A stretch of 64,000 nucleotides of DNA, taken from positions 558,001-622,000 of the forward strand of contig NZ_LT607413.1 in assembly GCF_900091495.1 (NCBI RefSeq), given 5' to 3'. Source of the DNA: Micromonospora echinospora. Lineage in GTDB: Bacteria; Actinomycetota; Actinomycetes; Mycobacteriales; Micromonosporaceae. The notes under the pieces are model-generated. The model saw only the letters and a list, made by a program, of their open reading frames with translations. It was not told the DNA's origin and searched no databases. A program made the translations under genes and the position numbers. Numbering within the stretch: the stretch's first letter is position 1; every line of letters starts with the position of its first letter. Positions 44,318-54,192 of the stretch are shown in pieces.

Positions 44318-47300
44318 TACTGAATCTCCTCGCTGCCGCGGAGCGGCTGATCCTTGAGCCGTTGGCTGATCACCTGGGTCACGCCGTTGCGCATGGTCAC
44401 CCCGTACAGGGCGTCGGCGACCTCCATCGTCCGTTTCTGGTGGGTGATGACGATCAGCTGGCTCTTCTCCCGCAACTGTGCCATCAGGGTGATCAACCGG
44501 CCCAGGTTGACGTCGTCGAGGGCCGCCTCCACCTCGTCCATGATGTAGAACGGACTGGGCCGGGCCCGGAAGATCGCCACCAGCATCGCCACTGCGGTCA
44601 GCGACCGCTCGCCGCCGGAGAGCAGCGAGAGCCGCTTGATCTTCTTGCCGGGCGGCCGGGCCTCCACCTCCACGCCGGTGGTGAGCAGGTCGTCCGGCTC
44701 GGTGAGCACCAGCCGCCCCTCGCCGCCGGGAAAGAGCACCGTGAAGACCTGCTGGAACTCCCGGGCGGTGTCCTCGAACGCGCTGGCGAAGACCTCCAGG
44801 ATGCGGTCGTCGACGTCCTTGACCACGGTGAGCAGGTCACGGCGGGTGGCCTTGAGGTCCTCCAACTGCTCGGAGAGGAACTTGTACCGCTCCTCCAGGG
44901 CGGCGAACTCCTCCAGGGCGAGCGGGTTGACCTTGCCGAGCAGGGCCAGTTCGCGTTCCGCCTTGGCGGCCCGCTTCTCCTGCGCCGGACGCTCGTAGCG
45001 CACCGGCTCGGGCACCGGCGTCCCGTCCCGCTCGGCGGCGGCCACGTCCGCCTGGGTGGGGGGCACGGGCTGGTCCGGGCCGTACTCGCCGATCAGGGCG
45101 GCCACGTCCAGCCCGAAGTCCTCGGCGGCCTTCGCCTCCAACTGCTCGATGCGCAGCCGCTGTTCGGCGCGGGCCACCTCGTCCCGGTGCACCTGGCTGG
45201 TGAGCCGCTCCAGCTCCGCGCCGAGCCGCTTGGCCGCGCCGCGTACCTCGGAGAGCTCGGCCTCCCGCGCGGCGCGTTCCCGCGCCACCGCGTCGCGGTG
45301 CTCCTCGGCCCGGGCGATCGAGGTGGCCAACCGGGCCAGGGTCTCGCGGGCGCCACCGGCCACCGCGCGGGCGATGGCCGCTCCCCGGGTACGCGCCGCC
45401 CGGCGGGCCGCCGCGCGTTCCCGCGCGGCCCGTTCGGCGCCGGCCTGCCGGCGCAGCGAGTCGGCCCGACCGGCGATCGAGGAGACCCGCTCCTCGGCGG
45501 TCCGCACCGCGAGCCGGACCTCCATCTCGTTCTGCCGGGCCTGGGGCACCATCGCGGCCAGCTGGTCGCGTTCCTCACTCGACGGTTCGGCGTCGATCGG
45601 GGTGGCCTCGGCCAGCCGGAGCCGTTCCTCCAGTTCGGCGAGGGTGGCGAGGTCCCGTTCGCGGGCCGCCTGGGCCCGGGCCAGGGACTCGCCGAGCCGG
45701 TCGGTCTCCCCCTTGGCGCTGCGGGCGGCGGCCCCGAGTTCGGCCAGCCGCCGGGCGGCGGCGTTGCGGTGGCTTTCCGCCTCCCGCTTGGCGGCGGCGG
45801 CGTGCTGCACCGCCTCCTTCGCGCCGGCCACCTCGGCCCGCGCGTCCACGAGCTGCTCGCGCAGCTCGGCACTGGCCTGCTCGGCGGCGAGCCGGTTCGA
45901 CCGGGCCTCCTCGACGGCGGCGGTCACCTCGATGAAGCTGGGCGCCTTCGCCGAGCCGCCGGCCGCCGCGTACGCCCCGACCACGTCGCCGTCCGGGGTG
46001 ACCGCCCGCAGCTCCGGGTTGGCGGCGACCGCCTCGGCGGCGACGGCGAGGTCGTCGACGAGTACCACGTCCCGCAGCGCCCGGTGCACCGCCGGACGGA
46101 GCTGCGCCGCGCACTCGACCAGGTCGGGCGCCCAGCGGGCGTTGTCGGGCAGTTTCGGACGCAGCGCGTCGGCGGGTCCGTCCATGCCGGGTCCGGCCGG
46201 GCTGCCGACCAGCAGTCCGGCCCGGCCGGCGTCGGAGATCTTCAGCAGCCGCATCGCCTCGACCGCCTCGTCGACCCCGGTCACCGCGACCGCGTCGGCC
46301 AGTCCGCCGAGCGCGGCGGCGAGGGCCGCCTCGTGACCGGGGGCGACGGTGAGCAGCCCGGCCAGGCTGCCGAGCAGGCCGGGCACGTCGCCGGCCCGGG
46401 CGAGCAGCGCACCCGCGCCGTCCTTGCGGCGCAGGCCGAGGGCGAGCGCCTCCTCCCGGGCCTTCCAGGTGGCGGCGTCCTTCTCGGCGGACCGTTCGGC
46501 GTCGGTCAGGGCACGGACGCCGGCCTGCGCCTTCTCGTGGGCGGCGACCGCCTCGGCGTGCCGGGCGTCCAGCTCGGCGTTGTCCCGGTCCGCCTCGGTG
46601 GACTGCTCGGCCACCGCGTCCAGCTCGCCCTGCGCCTGCTCGGCGCGCGTCATCGCGTCGGTGTGGGCGGCGGCGAGGCGCTCGATCTCCTCCCCGGCGC
46701 TGGTGGTCCGGGCCCGGGCGGAGTTGACCTGGCCGGTGAGCCGGGCCAGCCCCTCGCGCCGGTCCGCGATGGCCTTCGCCGCGGCGACCAGTTCCCGCTC
46801 GGCGGCGGCGAGCTGCCGTTCCAGCTCCTGACGGTGCTCCACCGCCTCGGCCAGGCGGACCTGGTCCTCGGTGAGTGCCGCGCGCAGGTCCTCCTCCTGC
46901 TCACGGACCCGCTCCGCCTCCGCCTCCAACTGGTCCGGGTCGCGGCCGGGACGCTCGTCGTCGGGCGTGGTGCTGAGGTGCCGCAGTCGTTCCCGGGCGA
47001 GTTGCTCGATCGAGCGGAACCGCTCGGAGAGCGCGGAGAGCTTGTACCAGGTGTCCTGGGCGGCGGCGAGCAGCGGCGCATCCTCGGCCAGGGCGCTCTC
47101 CAGCTCACCGAGGCGCTGCTGCACCTGGGTGTGTTCCTCCTCGACCTGCTCGCGGCGCTCGCGCAGGGCGGCCTCGTCGGCGATCTCCCGGTCGAGCGTG
47201 GCGCGCAGGGTGGCCAGGTCGTCGGCGAGCAGCCGCAGCCGGGCGTCGCGCAGGTTGGCCTGGATGGCGGCGGCCCGGCGAGCCACCTCGGCCTGCCGGC

Positions 47301-47916
47301 CCAGCGGTTTGAGCTGACGGCGCAGCTCGGCGGTGAGGTCGGTGAGCCGGTTGAGGTTGGTCTGCATCGCGTCGAGCTTCCGCAGCGCCTTCTCCTTGCG
47401 CTTGCGGTGCTTCAGGACGCCCGCGGCCTCCTCGATGAAGGCCCGCCGGTCCTCCGGCTTGGCGTGCAGCATGCCGTCGAGTCGGCCCTGGCCGACGATG
47501 ATGTGCATCTCCCGGCCGATGCCGGAGTCCGACAGCAGCTCCTGGATGTCGAGCAGGCGGCAGGAGTCGCCGTTGATCTCGTACTCGCTCTCGCCGGAGC
47601 GGAACATCCGGCGGGTGATGGAGACCTCGGTGTACTCGATCGGCAGCGCGCCGTCGGTGTTGTCGATGGTCAGGGTCACCTCGGCCCGGCCGAGCGGGGC
47701 CCGGCCGGCGGTGCCGGCGAAGATGACGTCCTCCATCTTGCCGCCGCGCAGCGCCTTGGCGCCCTGTTCGCCCAGCACCCAGGCGATGGCGTCGACGACG
47801 TTCGACTTGCCGGAGCCGTTCGGCCCCACCACGCAGGTGATGCCCGGTTCCAGCTTGAGCGTCGTGGCGGAGGCGAAGGACTTGAACCCCTTCACCGTCA
47901 GGCTCTTGAGATGCAC
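44317..47916 (-). CDS. smc: Chromosome segregation ATPase SMC
   Basis: 1199 residues. N-terminal ABC half: MHLKSLTVKGFKSFASATTL, CVVGPNGSGKSNVVDAIAWVL (Walker A), GRLDGMLHAKPEDRRAFIEE, then a coiled coil to a hinge at about residues 500-650 (ARAGDVPGLLGSLAGLLTV ... PEALRPKLPDNARWAPDLVE), second coil, and the C-terminal half with LSLLSGGERSLTAVAML (signature) and PSPFYIMDEVEAALDDVN (Walker B). Extrudes and organises the chromosome. GTG at 47916; ends one base into the HAD gene start. Confidence 0.97.
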   Translation of the reverse strand: MHLKSLTVKGFKSFASATTLKLEPGITCVVGPNGSGKSNVVDAIAWVLGEQGAKALRGGKMEDVIFAGTAGRAPLGRAEVTLTIDNTDGALPIEYTEVSITRRMFRSGESEYEINGDSCRLLDIQELLSDSGIGREMHIIVGQGRLDGMLHAKPEDRRAFIEEAAGVLKHRKRKEKALRKLDAMQTNLNRLTDLTAELRRQLKPLGRQAEVARRAAAIQANLRDARLRLLADDLATLRATLDREIADEAALRERREQVEEEHTQVQQRLGELESALAEDAPLLAAAQDTWYKLSALSERFRSIEQLARERLRHLSTTPDDERPGRDPDQLEAEAERVREQEEDLRAALTEDQVRLAEAVEHRQELERQLAAAERELVAAAKAIADRREGLARLTGQVNSARARTTSAGEEIERLAAAHTDAMTRAEQAQGELDAVAEQSTEADRDNAELDARHAEAVAAHEKAQAGVRALTDAERSAEKDAATWKAREEALALGLRRKDGAGALLARAGDVPGLLGSLAGLLTVAPGHEAALAAALGGLADAVAVTGVDEAVEAMRLLKISDAGRAGLLVGSPAGPGMDGPADALRPKLPDNARWAPDLVECAAQLRPAVHRALRDVVLVDDLAVAAEAVAANPELRAVTPDGDVVGAYAAAGGSAKAPSFIEVTAAVEEARSNRLAAEQASAELREQLVDARAEVAGAKEAVQHAAAAKREAESHRNAAARRLAELGAAARSAKGETDRLGESLARAQAARERDLATLAELEERLRLAEATPIDAEPSSEERDQLAAMVPQARQNEMEVRLAVRTAEERVSSIAGRADSLRRQAGAERAARERAAARRAARTRGAAIARAVAGGARETLARLATSIARAEEHRDAVARERAAREAELSEVRGAAKRLGAELERLTSQVHRDEVARAEQRLRIEQLEAKAAEDFGLDVAALIGEYGPDQPVPPTQADVAAAERDGTPVPEPVRYERPAQEKRAAKAERELALLGKVNPLALEEFAALEERYKFLSEQLEDLKATRRDLLTVVKDVDDRILEVFASAFEDTAREFQQVFTVLFPGGEGRLVLTEPDDLLTTGVEVEARPPGKKIKRLSLLSGGERSLTAVAMLVAIFRARPSPFYIMDEVEAALDDVNLGRLITLMAQLREKSQLIVITHQKRTMEVADALYGVTMRNGVTQVISQRLKDQPLRGSEEIQ

Positions 47917-48173
47917 CTTCTCGATCCTCGTCCGGTGGCCGCCGTACCGTCGCGGGCTGCCGCGCCGGGCTCGGTTGCCGTGCCGTCGGGGGCCGCGCGG
48001 ACCTGGTCAACCCGCAGAGTAACCCGCTGCCGGACGGGCCGGCGCATGCGACCCACCCTGCGGCGGGCCGGAGGACGGACGGTGAACGGGCAGTGCACAG
48101 AGCTGCGCGCCGGCACATACGTGTCGGCGCGCGTTTTCTTTCTGCTGCGATTCAGTTTTCCGGTGACCGGAGA

Positions 48174-48368
48174 TCAGGTCAGCGCGGGCTCGGCCAGCCG
48201 GAGCAGGTCGTCCGCCTCCGACGCCGCCGCCACGAGCCGATCGTTCTCGGCCCGCAGACGCGTGATCTCGAACTCCAGTGCCTGAACCCTGGCACGCAGC
48301 CGGGTGACCTCGTCGAGCAGGCGCCGGTCGGACGCCGCACCAACGTGGCCGTACAGGGCCTTCGCCAT
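48174..48368 (-). CDS. Small coiled-coil protein, 64 residues
   Basis: MAKALYGHVGAASDRRLLDE then VTRLRARVQALEFEITRLRA and ENDRLVAAASEADDLLRL: two or three heptads of a leucine-zipper-like coiled coil after a short conserved N-terminus. Small proteins of this kind are common in actinomycetes; function unknown. ATG at 48368, preceded by GAGGAGTTC; ends 258 bp before smc and transcribed in the same direction. A minus-strand TTGACG (48512-48507) and the A/T-rich ATATAT (48481-48486) upstream may form its promoter. Confidence 0.7.
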   Translation of the reverse strand: MAKALYGHVGAASDRRLLDEVTRLRARVQALEFEITRLRAENDRLVAAASEADDLLRLAEPALT

Positions 48369-48740
48369 TTTGAACTCCTCGATATGCGCTGCCGGAAAGG
48401 CCGGCCAACGCGCGCCCACTGGTTCGCGGCTACCATGCCGAGGAAAATTCGGGCATGGCCGGGCGCGACTGGCGACACCTATATATTGGGCCGCCAACCC
48501 CCCGTTCGTCAAGTTCACGCAGGCCGTGGATCATCACCGTGTCAACCCGAATGTCACTCGGGTCGCCATCAGGCACGGACGGCCAATGTCCGGACCGCAT
48601 CACTGTAACTCCGCAGCGTTCCGAAGCGGTTACCTCGCGAACACGTTTCGCCTTAACTCTTCCTTAGCGGCATTGCCGCTGTTCAGGCCCGCGCCGTAGC
48701 GTCACCCCGGCCCGTGAACCCGACCCGTGGAGGCACAGGA
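48369..48740. other. Intergenic region, relatively A/T-rich
   Basis: 372 bp between divergent genes with lower G/C than the surroundings. Contains CTATATATTGGG (around 48479), an inverted repeat ACCCGA-n7-TCGGGT (48545-48563), and GAACACGTTTCG (near 48640). No gene supported. Probably two promoters. Confidence 0.5.
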
Positions 48741-49796
48741 GTGTACGGCTGGACCGACCCGATGGAACCGGACCGCGCCGAACGGCGCCCCGAGCCGCCG
48801 ACGGAGGAGCCACCGTACTGGGACAACGGCCGCCCGATGCCCCGATCGGCGTACCTGTTCGGAGACGAGCCGGAGGAGCCGACCACCGGCCGGCACGACG
48901 GGCCACCTGCCGGCCACCGGCCCGGGGAGCGGCGCGACGGCTACGCATGGGCCGGTGAGACGCACCACGTCCCGCCGGTCGATCGGAACCGGACCCGCCC
49001 CGGCCCGGACGTCACGGTCCCGCACCGCAGCGTCGGCGGACCGGCCGGCGACGGCCGCCACCGCTCGCGTCGCCGCTTCCCCCGTCCGTTCCTGGTCGTG
49101 GGCGCCGCTGCGGCGGCCACGCTCGTGGTGGCCGTCGGCGTCGGCGCGGTACTGCTGCCCGACGACGAACCGCCCACCACCGTCACCGCCGAGGAGGTGC
49201 CGGTGGCCCCGCCCCTGCCCGGCTCCGACCTGTCCCCCTCGGCGTCGGCCAGCACCAGCCCGTCCCCCCGGTCGGCGAGCCCGCCCCCCTCGCCGAGTCG
49301 CAGCGTCAAGCCGACACCGATTCCGAGCCGCACCACCGCCCCCTCGCGGCGCACCGTCGAGCGGAGCACGGCCCCGACCACCCGGGCCACGACCGCCGCC
49401 GCCCCGGCCACCGGCGGCAGCGAGCAGGCCCAGGTCGTCGCCCTGGTCAACGCCGAACGGGCCAAGGCCGGCTGCGGCGCGGTCAGCGTCGACGCCAAGC
49501 TCACCACCGCCGCACAGCGGCATAGCGAGGACCAGGCGGCCACCCGGAAGATGTCGCACACCGGCAGCGACGGCAGCAACGTCGGCGACCGCCTCGACCG
49601 GGTCGGCTACGACTGGCGCGGCTACGGCGAGAACGTCGCCTGGAACCAGCAGACCCCGGCCGCGGTCATGTCCGCCTGGATGAACAGCTCCGGCCACCGG
49701 GCCAACATCCTGAACTGCGCGTTCACCGAGATCGGCGTCGGAGTGGCGCGCAGCAACGGTCCGTACTGGACGCAGGTCTTCGGCACTCCCGGCTGA
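48741..49796 (+). CDS. Membrane-anchored CAP/SCP-domain protein
   Basis: 351 residues. An about 120-residue acidic, Pro-rich cytoplasmic part (MDPMEPDRAERRPEPPTEEP) precedes one membrane segment (PFLVVGAAAAATLVVAVGVGAVLL); then a Ser/Pro/Thr-rich spacer (about 160-235) and a C-terminal CAP domain: VVALVNAERAKAGCGAVSVD, LTTAAQRHSEDQAATRKMSH, GYGENVAWNQQTPAAVMSAW and NSSGHRANILNCAFTEIG. CAP proteins act outside the cell, some bind lipids or glycans. GTG at 48741 with GGAGG upstream; a GTG at 48714 would add nine residues. Confidence 0.9.
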   Translation: MYGWTDPMEPDRAERRPEPPTEEPPYWDNGRPMPRSAYLFGDEPEEPTTGRHDGPPAGHRPGERRDGYAWAGETHHVPPVDRNRTRPGPDVTVPHRSVGGPAGDGRHRSRRRFPRPFLVVGAAAAATLVVAVGVGAVLLPDDEPPTTVTAEEVPVAPPLPGSDLSPSASASTSPSPRSASPPPSPSRSVKPTPIPSRTTAPSRRTVERSTAPTTRATTAAAPATGGSEQAQVVALVNAERAKAGCGAVSVDAKLTTAAQRHSEDQAATRKMSHTGSDGSNVGDRLDRVGYDWRGYGENVAWNQQTPAAVMSAWMNSSGHRANILNCAFTEIGVGVARSNGPYWTQVFGTPG

Positions 49797-49848
49797 CCTT
49801 CCCCGCCGCCGGTGCCGCACGCCGCTGCGGGCGTCGCGGGGCGTCCGC

Positions 49849-50706
49849 TCAGCCGCGCGCGGCCGTACGGGGACGGGGCTGACAGCGGGGACAGCTGTAC
49901 GACGACCGGTTCATGAACGGCTCCCGTCGGATCGGCGCACCGCACCGCCGGCACGGCTCACCCTCCCGGCCGTACACGTTCAGGGACCGGTCGAAGTAGC
50001 CGCTCTCGCCGTTGACGTTGACGTACAGCGCGTCGAAACTCGTCCCGCCGACCGTGATCGCCTCGCCCAGCACGTCCCGGACGTGGCCGAGCAGCCGCGT
50101 CACGGCCGGACCGGTCAACGCGTCGGTGGGACGGGCACCGTGCAGCCGGGACCGCCAGAGTGCCTCGTCGGCGTAGATGTTGCCGACCCCGGAGATCAGG
50201 GTCTGGTCGAGCATGGCCCGTTTCACCTCGGTACGCCGCCGCCGCACCGCGCCGACGAACCCGGCGTCGGAGAACTCCGGGTCCATCGGGTCCCGGGCGA
50301 TGTGGGCGATCTCGGCGGGCAGCTCCGACCCACCGGCCGAGACGGCGAGACCGCCGAACGTGCGCTGGTCGACGAAACGCAGCTCCGGCCCGCCGTCGGC
50401 GAAGGTGAACCGGACCCGCAGGTGCAGCTCGTCGGGGGCCTCGGCGGGTTGGACGAGAAGCTGACCGGACATACCGAGGTGCCCGACCAGCGCGTCCCCG
50501 CTGTCCAGCGGCAGCCAGAGGTACTTCCCGCGCCGCCGGACGTCCCGGATGGTCCGGCCGGTGAGCACGTCCGCAAAGTGTGCCGCGCCGGGCAGGTGCC
50601 GGCGTACCGCCCGGGGGTGCCGCACCTGCACCGCGTCCACCCGTCGTCCGGTGACCCAGCGGGCCAGCCCCTGCCGGACCGTCTCGACCTCGGGCAGTTC
50701 AGGCAC
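49849..50706 (-). CDS. mutM: Formamidopyrimidine-DNA glycosylase
   Basis: Removes oxidised guanine. 285 residues, [18 protein letters not shown] (catalytic Pro/Glu), [25 protein letters not shown] (H2TH region) and the C-terminal zinc finger [24 protein letters not shown]. Starts with GTG at 50706, 8 bp inside the rnc end, so the genes are coupled (rnc-mutM as in other actinobacteria). Confidence 0.96.
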   Translation of the reverse strand: MPELPEVETVRQGLARWVTGRRVDAVQVRHPRAVRRHLPGAAHFADVLTGRTIRDVRRRGKYLWLPLDSGDALVGHLGMSGQLLVQPAEAPDELHLRVRFTFADGGPELRFVDQRTFGGLAVSAGGSELPAEIAHIARDPMDPEFSDAGFVGAVRRRRTEVKRAMLDQTLISGVGNIYADEALWRSRLHGARPTDALTGPAVTRLLGHVRDVLGEAITVGGTSFDALYVNVNGESGYFDRSLNVYGREGEPCRRCGAPIRREPFMNRSSYSCPRCQPRPRTAARG

Positions 50707-51589
50707 GGCCGGACTCCGGGCGCCCGTCGAGGGTGGCGTCGGCGGCGACCCGGCTGTCGGGCCGGTCGACCACGACCACCTCGGCGACGGCGGCGGTGCC
50801 GGTCGCGGCGGTCCCGGTGCGGGACTCCGGGGCAGTGCCCTCCGGGGCGGTCGCCTCCGGGGCCGCGGCGTCGGCCTCGGCCTGCTCGGTGAGGGTGCGC
50901 CAGGCCGACTCGGCCGCCCGCTGCTCGGCCTCCTTCTTGCTGCGCCCCTCCGCGCCGCCGTACCGGTTGCCGGCGACCACCACCCAGGCGGTGAAGGTCT
51001 TCAGGTGGTCCGGGCCGGTGCCCTCGATGCGGTACTCCGGCACCCCCAGGCCGAGCGCCGCGGTCAGCTCCTGGAGGCTGGTCTTCCAGTCCAGCGCCGC
51101 GCCCCGGCCGGCCGACTCGGCCATCAGCGGGTCGAAGAGCCGGTGGATGACCTCCGCTGCGATGTCCAGGCCGTACTGGAGGTAGATCGCACCGAGCAGC
51201 GCCTCCAGGGTGTCCGCCAGGATGCTGGCCTTGTCCCGGCCGCCGGTCGCCTCCTCGCCCTTGCCGAGGAGGAGGTACTGGCCGAGCCCCTCCGGCCCCA
51301 GCCCCCGGGCCACCTCGGCCAACGCGCGCATGTTGACCACGCTGGCCCGCAGCTTCGCCAACTGCCCCTCGGGGAGGTCCGGATGGTTGCGGAAGAGCGC
51401 GGTCGTGATGACCACGCCGAGCACCGAGTCGCCGAGGAACTCCAGCCGCTCGTTGGTGGGCAGGCCACCGTTCTCGTACGCGAACGAGCGGTGGGTCAGC
51501 GCGCGTTCCAGCAGCTCCGGATCCAGCGACACGCCGAAGGCCGCCTCCAGATGGCCCACCGGGGCGCGGCGGCGCTTGTCGTTGCTCAT
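50699..51589 (-). CDS. rnc: Ribonuclease III
   Basis: Cleaves dsRNA in rRNA processing. 296 residues. RNase III domain: [37 protein letters not shown] (signature), [34 protein letters not shown]; ds[23 protein letters not shown] ... [20 protein letters not shown] low-complexity Ala/Thr/Glu tail of about 45 residues follows. ATG at 51589 overlaps the plsX stop by 4 bp. Confidence 0.96.
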   Translation of the reverse strand: MSNDKRRRAPVGHLEAAFGVSLDPELLERALTHRSFAYENGGLPTNERLEFLGDSVLGVVITTALFRNHPDLPEGQLAKLRASVVNMRALAEVARGLGPEGLGQYLLLGKGEEATGGRDKASILADTLEALLGAIYLQYGLDIAAEVIHRLFDPLMAESAGRGAALDWKTSLQELTAALGLGVPEYRIEGTGPDHLKTFTAWVVVAGNRYGGAEGRSKKEAEQRAAESAWRTLTEQAEADAAAPEATAPEGTAPESRTGTAATGTAAVAEVVVVDRPDSRVAADATLDGRPESGRA

Positions 51590-52677
51590 GGGATCACCTC
51601 GGTGTGCGTGGTGCGGTCGGGAGTGTCGGCGGGGCGACCGGCGGAGAGCAGGGAGGCGACCCGGGCCGTGGCGTCGCGCCGCCACAGGTGGGCGGCGAGC
51701 GCGATACCGGAGGCGACGTCCTTCCCGCGCGCGGCGCCGTGGCACACGACCACCGTCCCGGCCACGCCGAGCAGGGCCGCGGCCCGGGGCACGCCACCAC
51801 CCTCCGGCGGTCCACCGGCCATCGCGTACGCGCCCTCGATCGCCTTGAGCAGCACGTTACCGGTGAAGCCGTCGGTCACCACCACATCGGCACGCCCGCC
51901 GAGCGCGACGTCGTAGCCCTCGACCAGGCCGACGTACCGGCCGTCGCAGGGCAACGACAGCGCGGCCAGGAGCGGGTCGGCGGCCCGGCGGAGCCGGTCC
52001 CCCTTGCCGGGCTCGGTGCCGACCGAGAGGAGGCCGACCCGGGGGCCGGTGACCGTGTGGGCGACCGCGGCGTACGCCGTCCCGAGCACGGCGTGCCGGG
52101 CGAGCGTGGTGCTCCGGGGCTCCAGGGAGCCGCCCACGTCGAGCAGTACCACCGGACCGGCGAGGGCCGGCAGGGTGGCGACCAGGGCCGGACGCCGTAC
52201 GTCCGGCCAGCGGCCGAGGCCGAGCGCGGCGGCGGTGACCGTCGCGCCGGTCGACCCGGCGGAGACGACCGCGTCCGCCGTGCCCTCGGCCACCGCGGCG
52301 ACCGCCGCCCGGACGGTCGTCACCGCCCGGGGGGCCCGGGTGGGCTGGTCGGCCATGGTGACGGCGTGCCGGACCTGACGCACGGTCACCCGGCTGCGCT
52401 GCTCCGGGGTGAGCACGTCGACGAGCCCGCCGGCCACCTCGGAGGGGCCGACGAGCAGCAGATGCAGGTTCGGGTCGGCGCGCAGGGCCCGCAGAGCGCC
52501 GTCAACCACGACGGCGGGTGCGCGGTCCCCGCCGAGGAGGTCAACGGCGATCCGCGCGGTGCCCGGCTCCTCCACCGGAACGCCGGCCGGGAGAACCCGG
52601 CCGGCGTCGGCGGGAGCCGGCACACCGGGCGATCGCCTGGACGTGCGCGCCACCCGACCCGAGGTCGGAGGCGTCAC
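51586..52677 (-). CDS. plsX: Phosphate acyltransferase PlsX
   Basis: Converts acyl-ACP to acyl-phosphate for phospholipid synthesis. 363 residues, with [55 protein letters not shown] region, [14 protein letters not shown], and [20 protein letters not shown]. The N-terminal about 40 residues ([20 protein letters not shown]) are a poorly conserved extension, so the GTG at 52677 may not be the true start. It follows rpmF by 12 bp and overlaps rnc. Confidence 0.94.
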   Translation of the reverse strand: MTPPTSGRVARTSRRSPGVPAPADAGRVLPAGVPVEEPGTARIAVDLLGGDRAPAVVVDGALRALRADPNLHLLLVGPSEVAGGLVDVLTPEQRSRVTVRQVRHAVTMADQPTRAPRAVTTVRAAVAAVAEGTADAVVSAGSTGATVTAAALGLGRWPDVRRPALVATLPALAGPVVLLDVGGSLEPRSTTLARHAVLGTAYAAVAHTVTGPRVGLLSVGTEPGKGDRLRRAADPLLAALSLPCDGRYVGLVEGYDVALGGRADVVVTDGFTGNVLLKAIEGAYAMAGGPPEGGGVPRAAALLGVAGTVVVCHGAARGKDVASGIALAAHLWRRDATARVASLLSAGRPADTPDRTTHTEVIP

Positions 52678-52689
52678 CCGGCGTCCAGG

Positions 52690-52863
52690 TCAGACCTCGA
52701 GGACCTGGCGGCCGTTGTAGGTGCCGCAGACGGAGCAGGCGGCGTGCGGCAGCTTGGCCGACTTGCACTGCGGGCAGGCCACGGTCGCGACCACGGCCGC
52801 CTTCCAGTTCGCCCGGCGGGACCGGGTGTTGCTGCGCGACATCTTGCGCTTCGGGACGGCCAC
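52690..52863 (-). CDS. rpmF: 50S ribosomal protein L32
   Basis: 57 residues, shorter than most ORF cut-offs: MAVPKRKMSRSNTRSRRANW then ACPQCKSAKLPHAACSVCGTYNG, with a zinc ribbon of two Cys pairs (CxxC...CxxC). GTG at 52863, preceded by GAGGAG; begins 5 bp after the DUF177 stop. In bacteria rpmF commonly sits between a DUF177 gene and plsX, as here. Confidence 0.97.
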   Translation of the reverse strand: MAVPKRKMSRSNTRSRRANWKAAVVATVACPQCKSAKLPHAACSVCGTYNGRQVLEV

Positions 52864-52868
52864 GGTTC

Positions 52869-53432
52869 TTACTCCTCTTTACGGGTCAGTTGCGACAGGC
52901 CCGCCCAACGCGGGTCGATCTGCTGGTGACTGTGGTCGGCCGGCAGCTCGTCCCAATGCACCCCGCACTCGGGGCACAGTCCTGGGCAGTCCTCCCGGCA
53001 GCGCGGGTTGGTCGGCAGCGTGAGCACCACCGCGTCCCGCAGTGCCGGCTCCAGGTCGATCAGATCGCCCTGCATCCGGCCCACCTCGTCCTCCTCGGTC
53101 GTGGCGTCCGTGGTGCTGTTCTCGTACGCGTACAGCTCCTGGATCGTCACGGCCACGGATTCGTTGATCTCCCGGAGACACCGGCCGCACTCGCCCCGGA
53201 CGGGACCGGAGACCCGCCCCGAGACGAGCACGCCCTCGGACACCGACTCCAACCTCAGATCGAGGTCGAGGTCCGCGCCCTCCGGCACGCTGATCAACTC
53301 CACGCCGAGGTCGGACGGCGCCGGGACCACCCGCTTGACCGTACGCAGAGCGCCAGGCCGGCGTGGTAGCTCCCTCGTGTCGAGGACCAGCGGCGACCTG
53401 GGGTCGAGGTGCGATGGCGAGTGCTTGGGCAT
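52869..53432 (-). CDS. DUF177/YceD family protein
   Basis: 187 residues. MPKHSPSHLDPRSPLVLDTRELPRRPGALRTV onward; conserved GECGRCLREINESVAVTIQE with two Cys and, near the end, CREDCPGLCPECGVHWDELP. In E. coli YceD affects 23S rRNA metabolism, and the gene is widely coupled to rpmF; role here inferred. ATG at 53432 with GGAG seven bases upstream. Confidence 0.93.
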   Translation of the reverse strand: MPKHSPSHLDPRSPLVLDTRELPRRPGALRTVKRVVPAPSDLGVELISVPEGADLDLDLRLESVSEGVLVSGRVSGPVRGECGRCLREINESVAVTIQELYAYENSTTDATTEEDEVGRMQGDLIDLEPALRDAVVLTLPTNPRCREDCPGLCPECGVHWDELPADHSHQQIDPRWAGLSQLTRKEE

Positions 53433-53544
53433 AGTCAGACTCCGGCCGTGGACAGGCCGACACAAGAGGTTACCTGGACCATCGCCCCACCGTCGAACCG
53501 GGGGCGACAGCCAGCGGCACCCCGGCCGGCCGCTGAGGTGCCGC

Positions 53545-54042
53545 TCAGAAGGTTAGCGGGCGCTCCGAGTCGTCGCCCCCGAAGGTCCCGATCTCCCGCA
53601 GCGCGTGCATCTTGTCCCGGCCACGCTCGATCGAGGCGAGCGCCCGGGTCAGGAACTGCTCGAAGTTGGCCAACGCGGTGTCGACGTAGTCGTCGACCTC
53701 CTCACGCAGCCGCTGGGCCTCGGCGCGGGCCTCGGCGATGATCCGCGCGCCCTCGTGCTCGGCGGAGACGGTGATCTCGTTGACCGAGACCAGCCGCGCG
53801 TGCTCGGCCTCACCCTCACTGATGATCCGGTCGGCCTCCCGCTTACCGGCCTCCATGATCTTGTCCCGCTCCCCGAGGAGCACCGCGGCCCGGCGCAGGT
53901 CGGCGGGGAGTTCGGCGCGCAACTCGTCGAGCGCGGCGATCATCTCCCCCCGGTCGACCATGCAGTTGTTCCGGGACATCGGGACGGAACGGGCCGTCTC
54001 CACCATGGCGATCAGTTCGTCGATGCGGTCGAGCGGGTCCAC
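53545..54042 (-). CDS. DivIVA/SepIVA-like coiled-coil cell-division protein
   Basis: 165 residues: MDPLDRIDELIAMVETARSVPMSRNNCMVDR, a conserved actinobacterial N-terminus, followed by long coiled coil (LDELRAELPADLRRAAVLLG; HEGARIIAEARAEAQRLREEV). Mycobacterial SepIVA (Rv2927c), a septum and membrane-growth factor, has the same neighbours mutM, rnc and DUF177, so the synteny supports a SepIVA-like role. GTG at 54042 with AGGAG upstream. Only about 110 bp separate it from the DUF177 start. Confidence 0.85.
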   Translation of the reverse strand: MDPLDRIDELIAMVETARSVPMSRNNCMVDRGEMIAALDELRAELPADLRRAAVLLGERDKIMEAGKREADRIISEGEAEHARLVSVNEITVSAEHEGARIIAEARAEAQRLREEVDDYVDTALANFEQFLTRALASIERGRDKMHALREIGTFGGDDSERPLTF

Positions 54043-54192
54043 CGGTGTACCTCACTCCTGTCGTCGTCGGCCGACCACCATGATGCGGTCCACGGCCGGG
54101 TTCGTGCTGCACCCATCATGCGGGGTACGGGCGAGAGCCGGACCATCCCGCCCGCCCGGCGCGTCGCCACGCCGTTCGCGCGCGCGGACGGG

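Noticed and set aside
44362..48285. 1307-residue plus-strand open frame under smc
   Set aside because: Antisense shadow of smc with His/Arg/Gly/Leu-rich, low-complexity composition and no domain.
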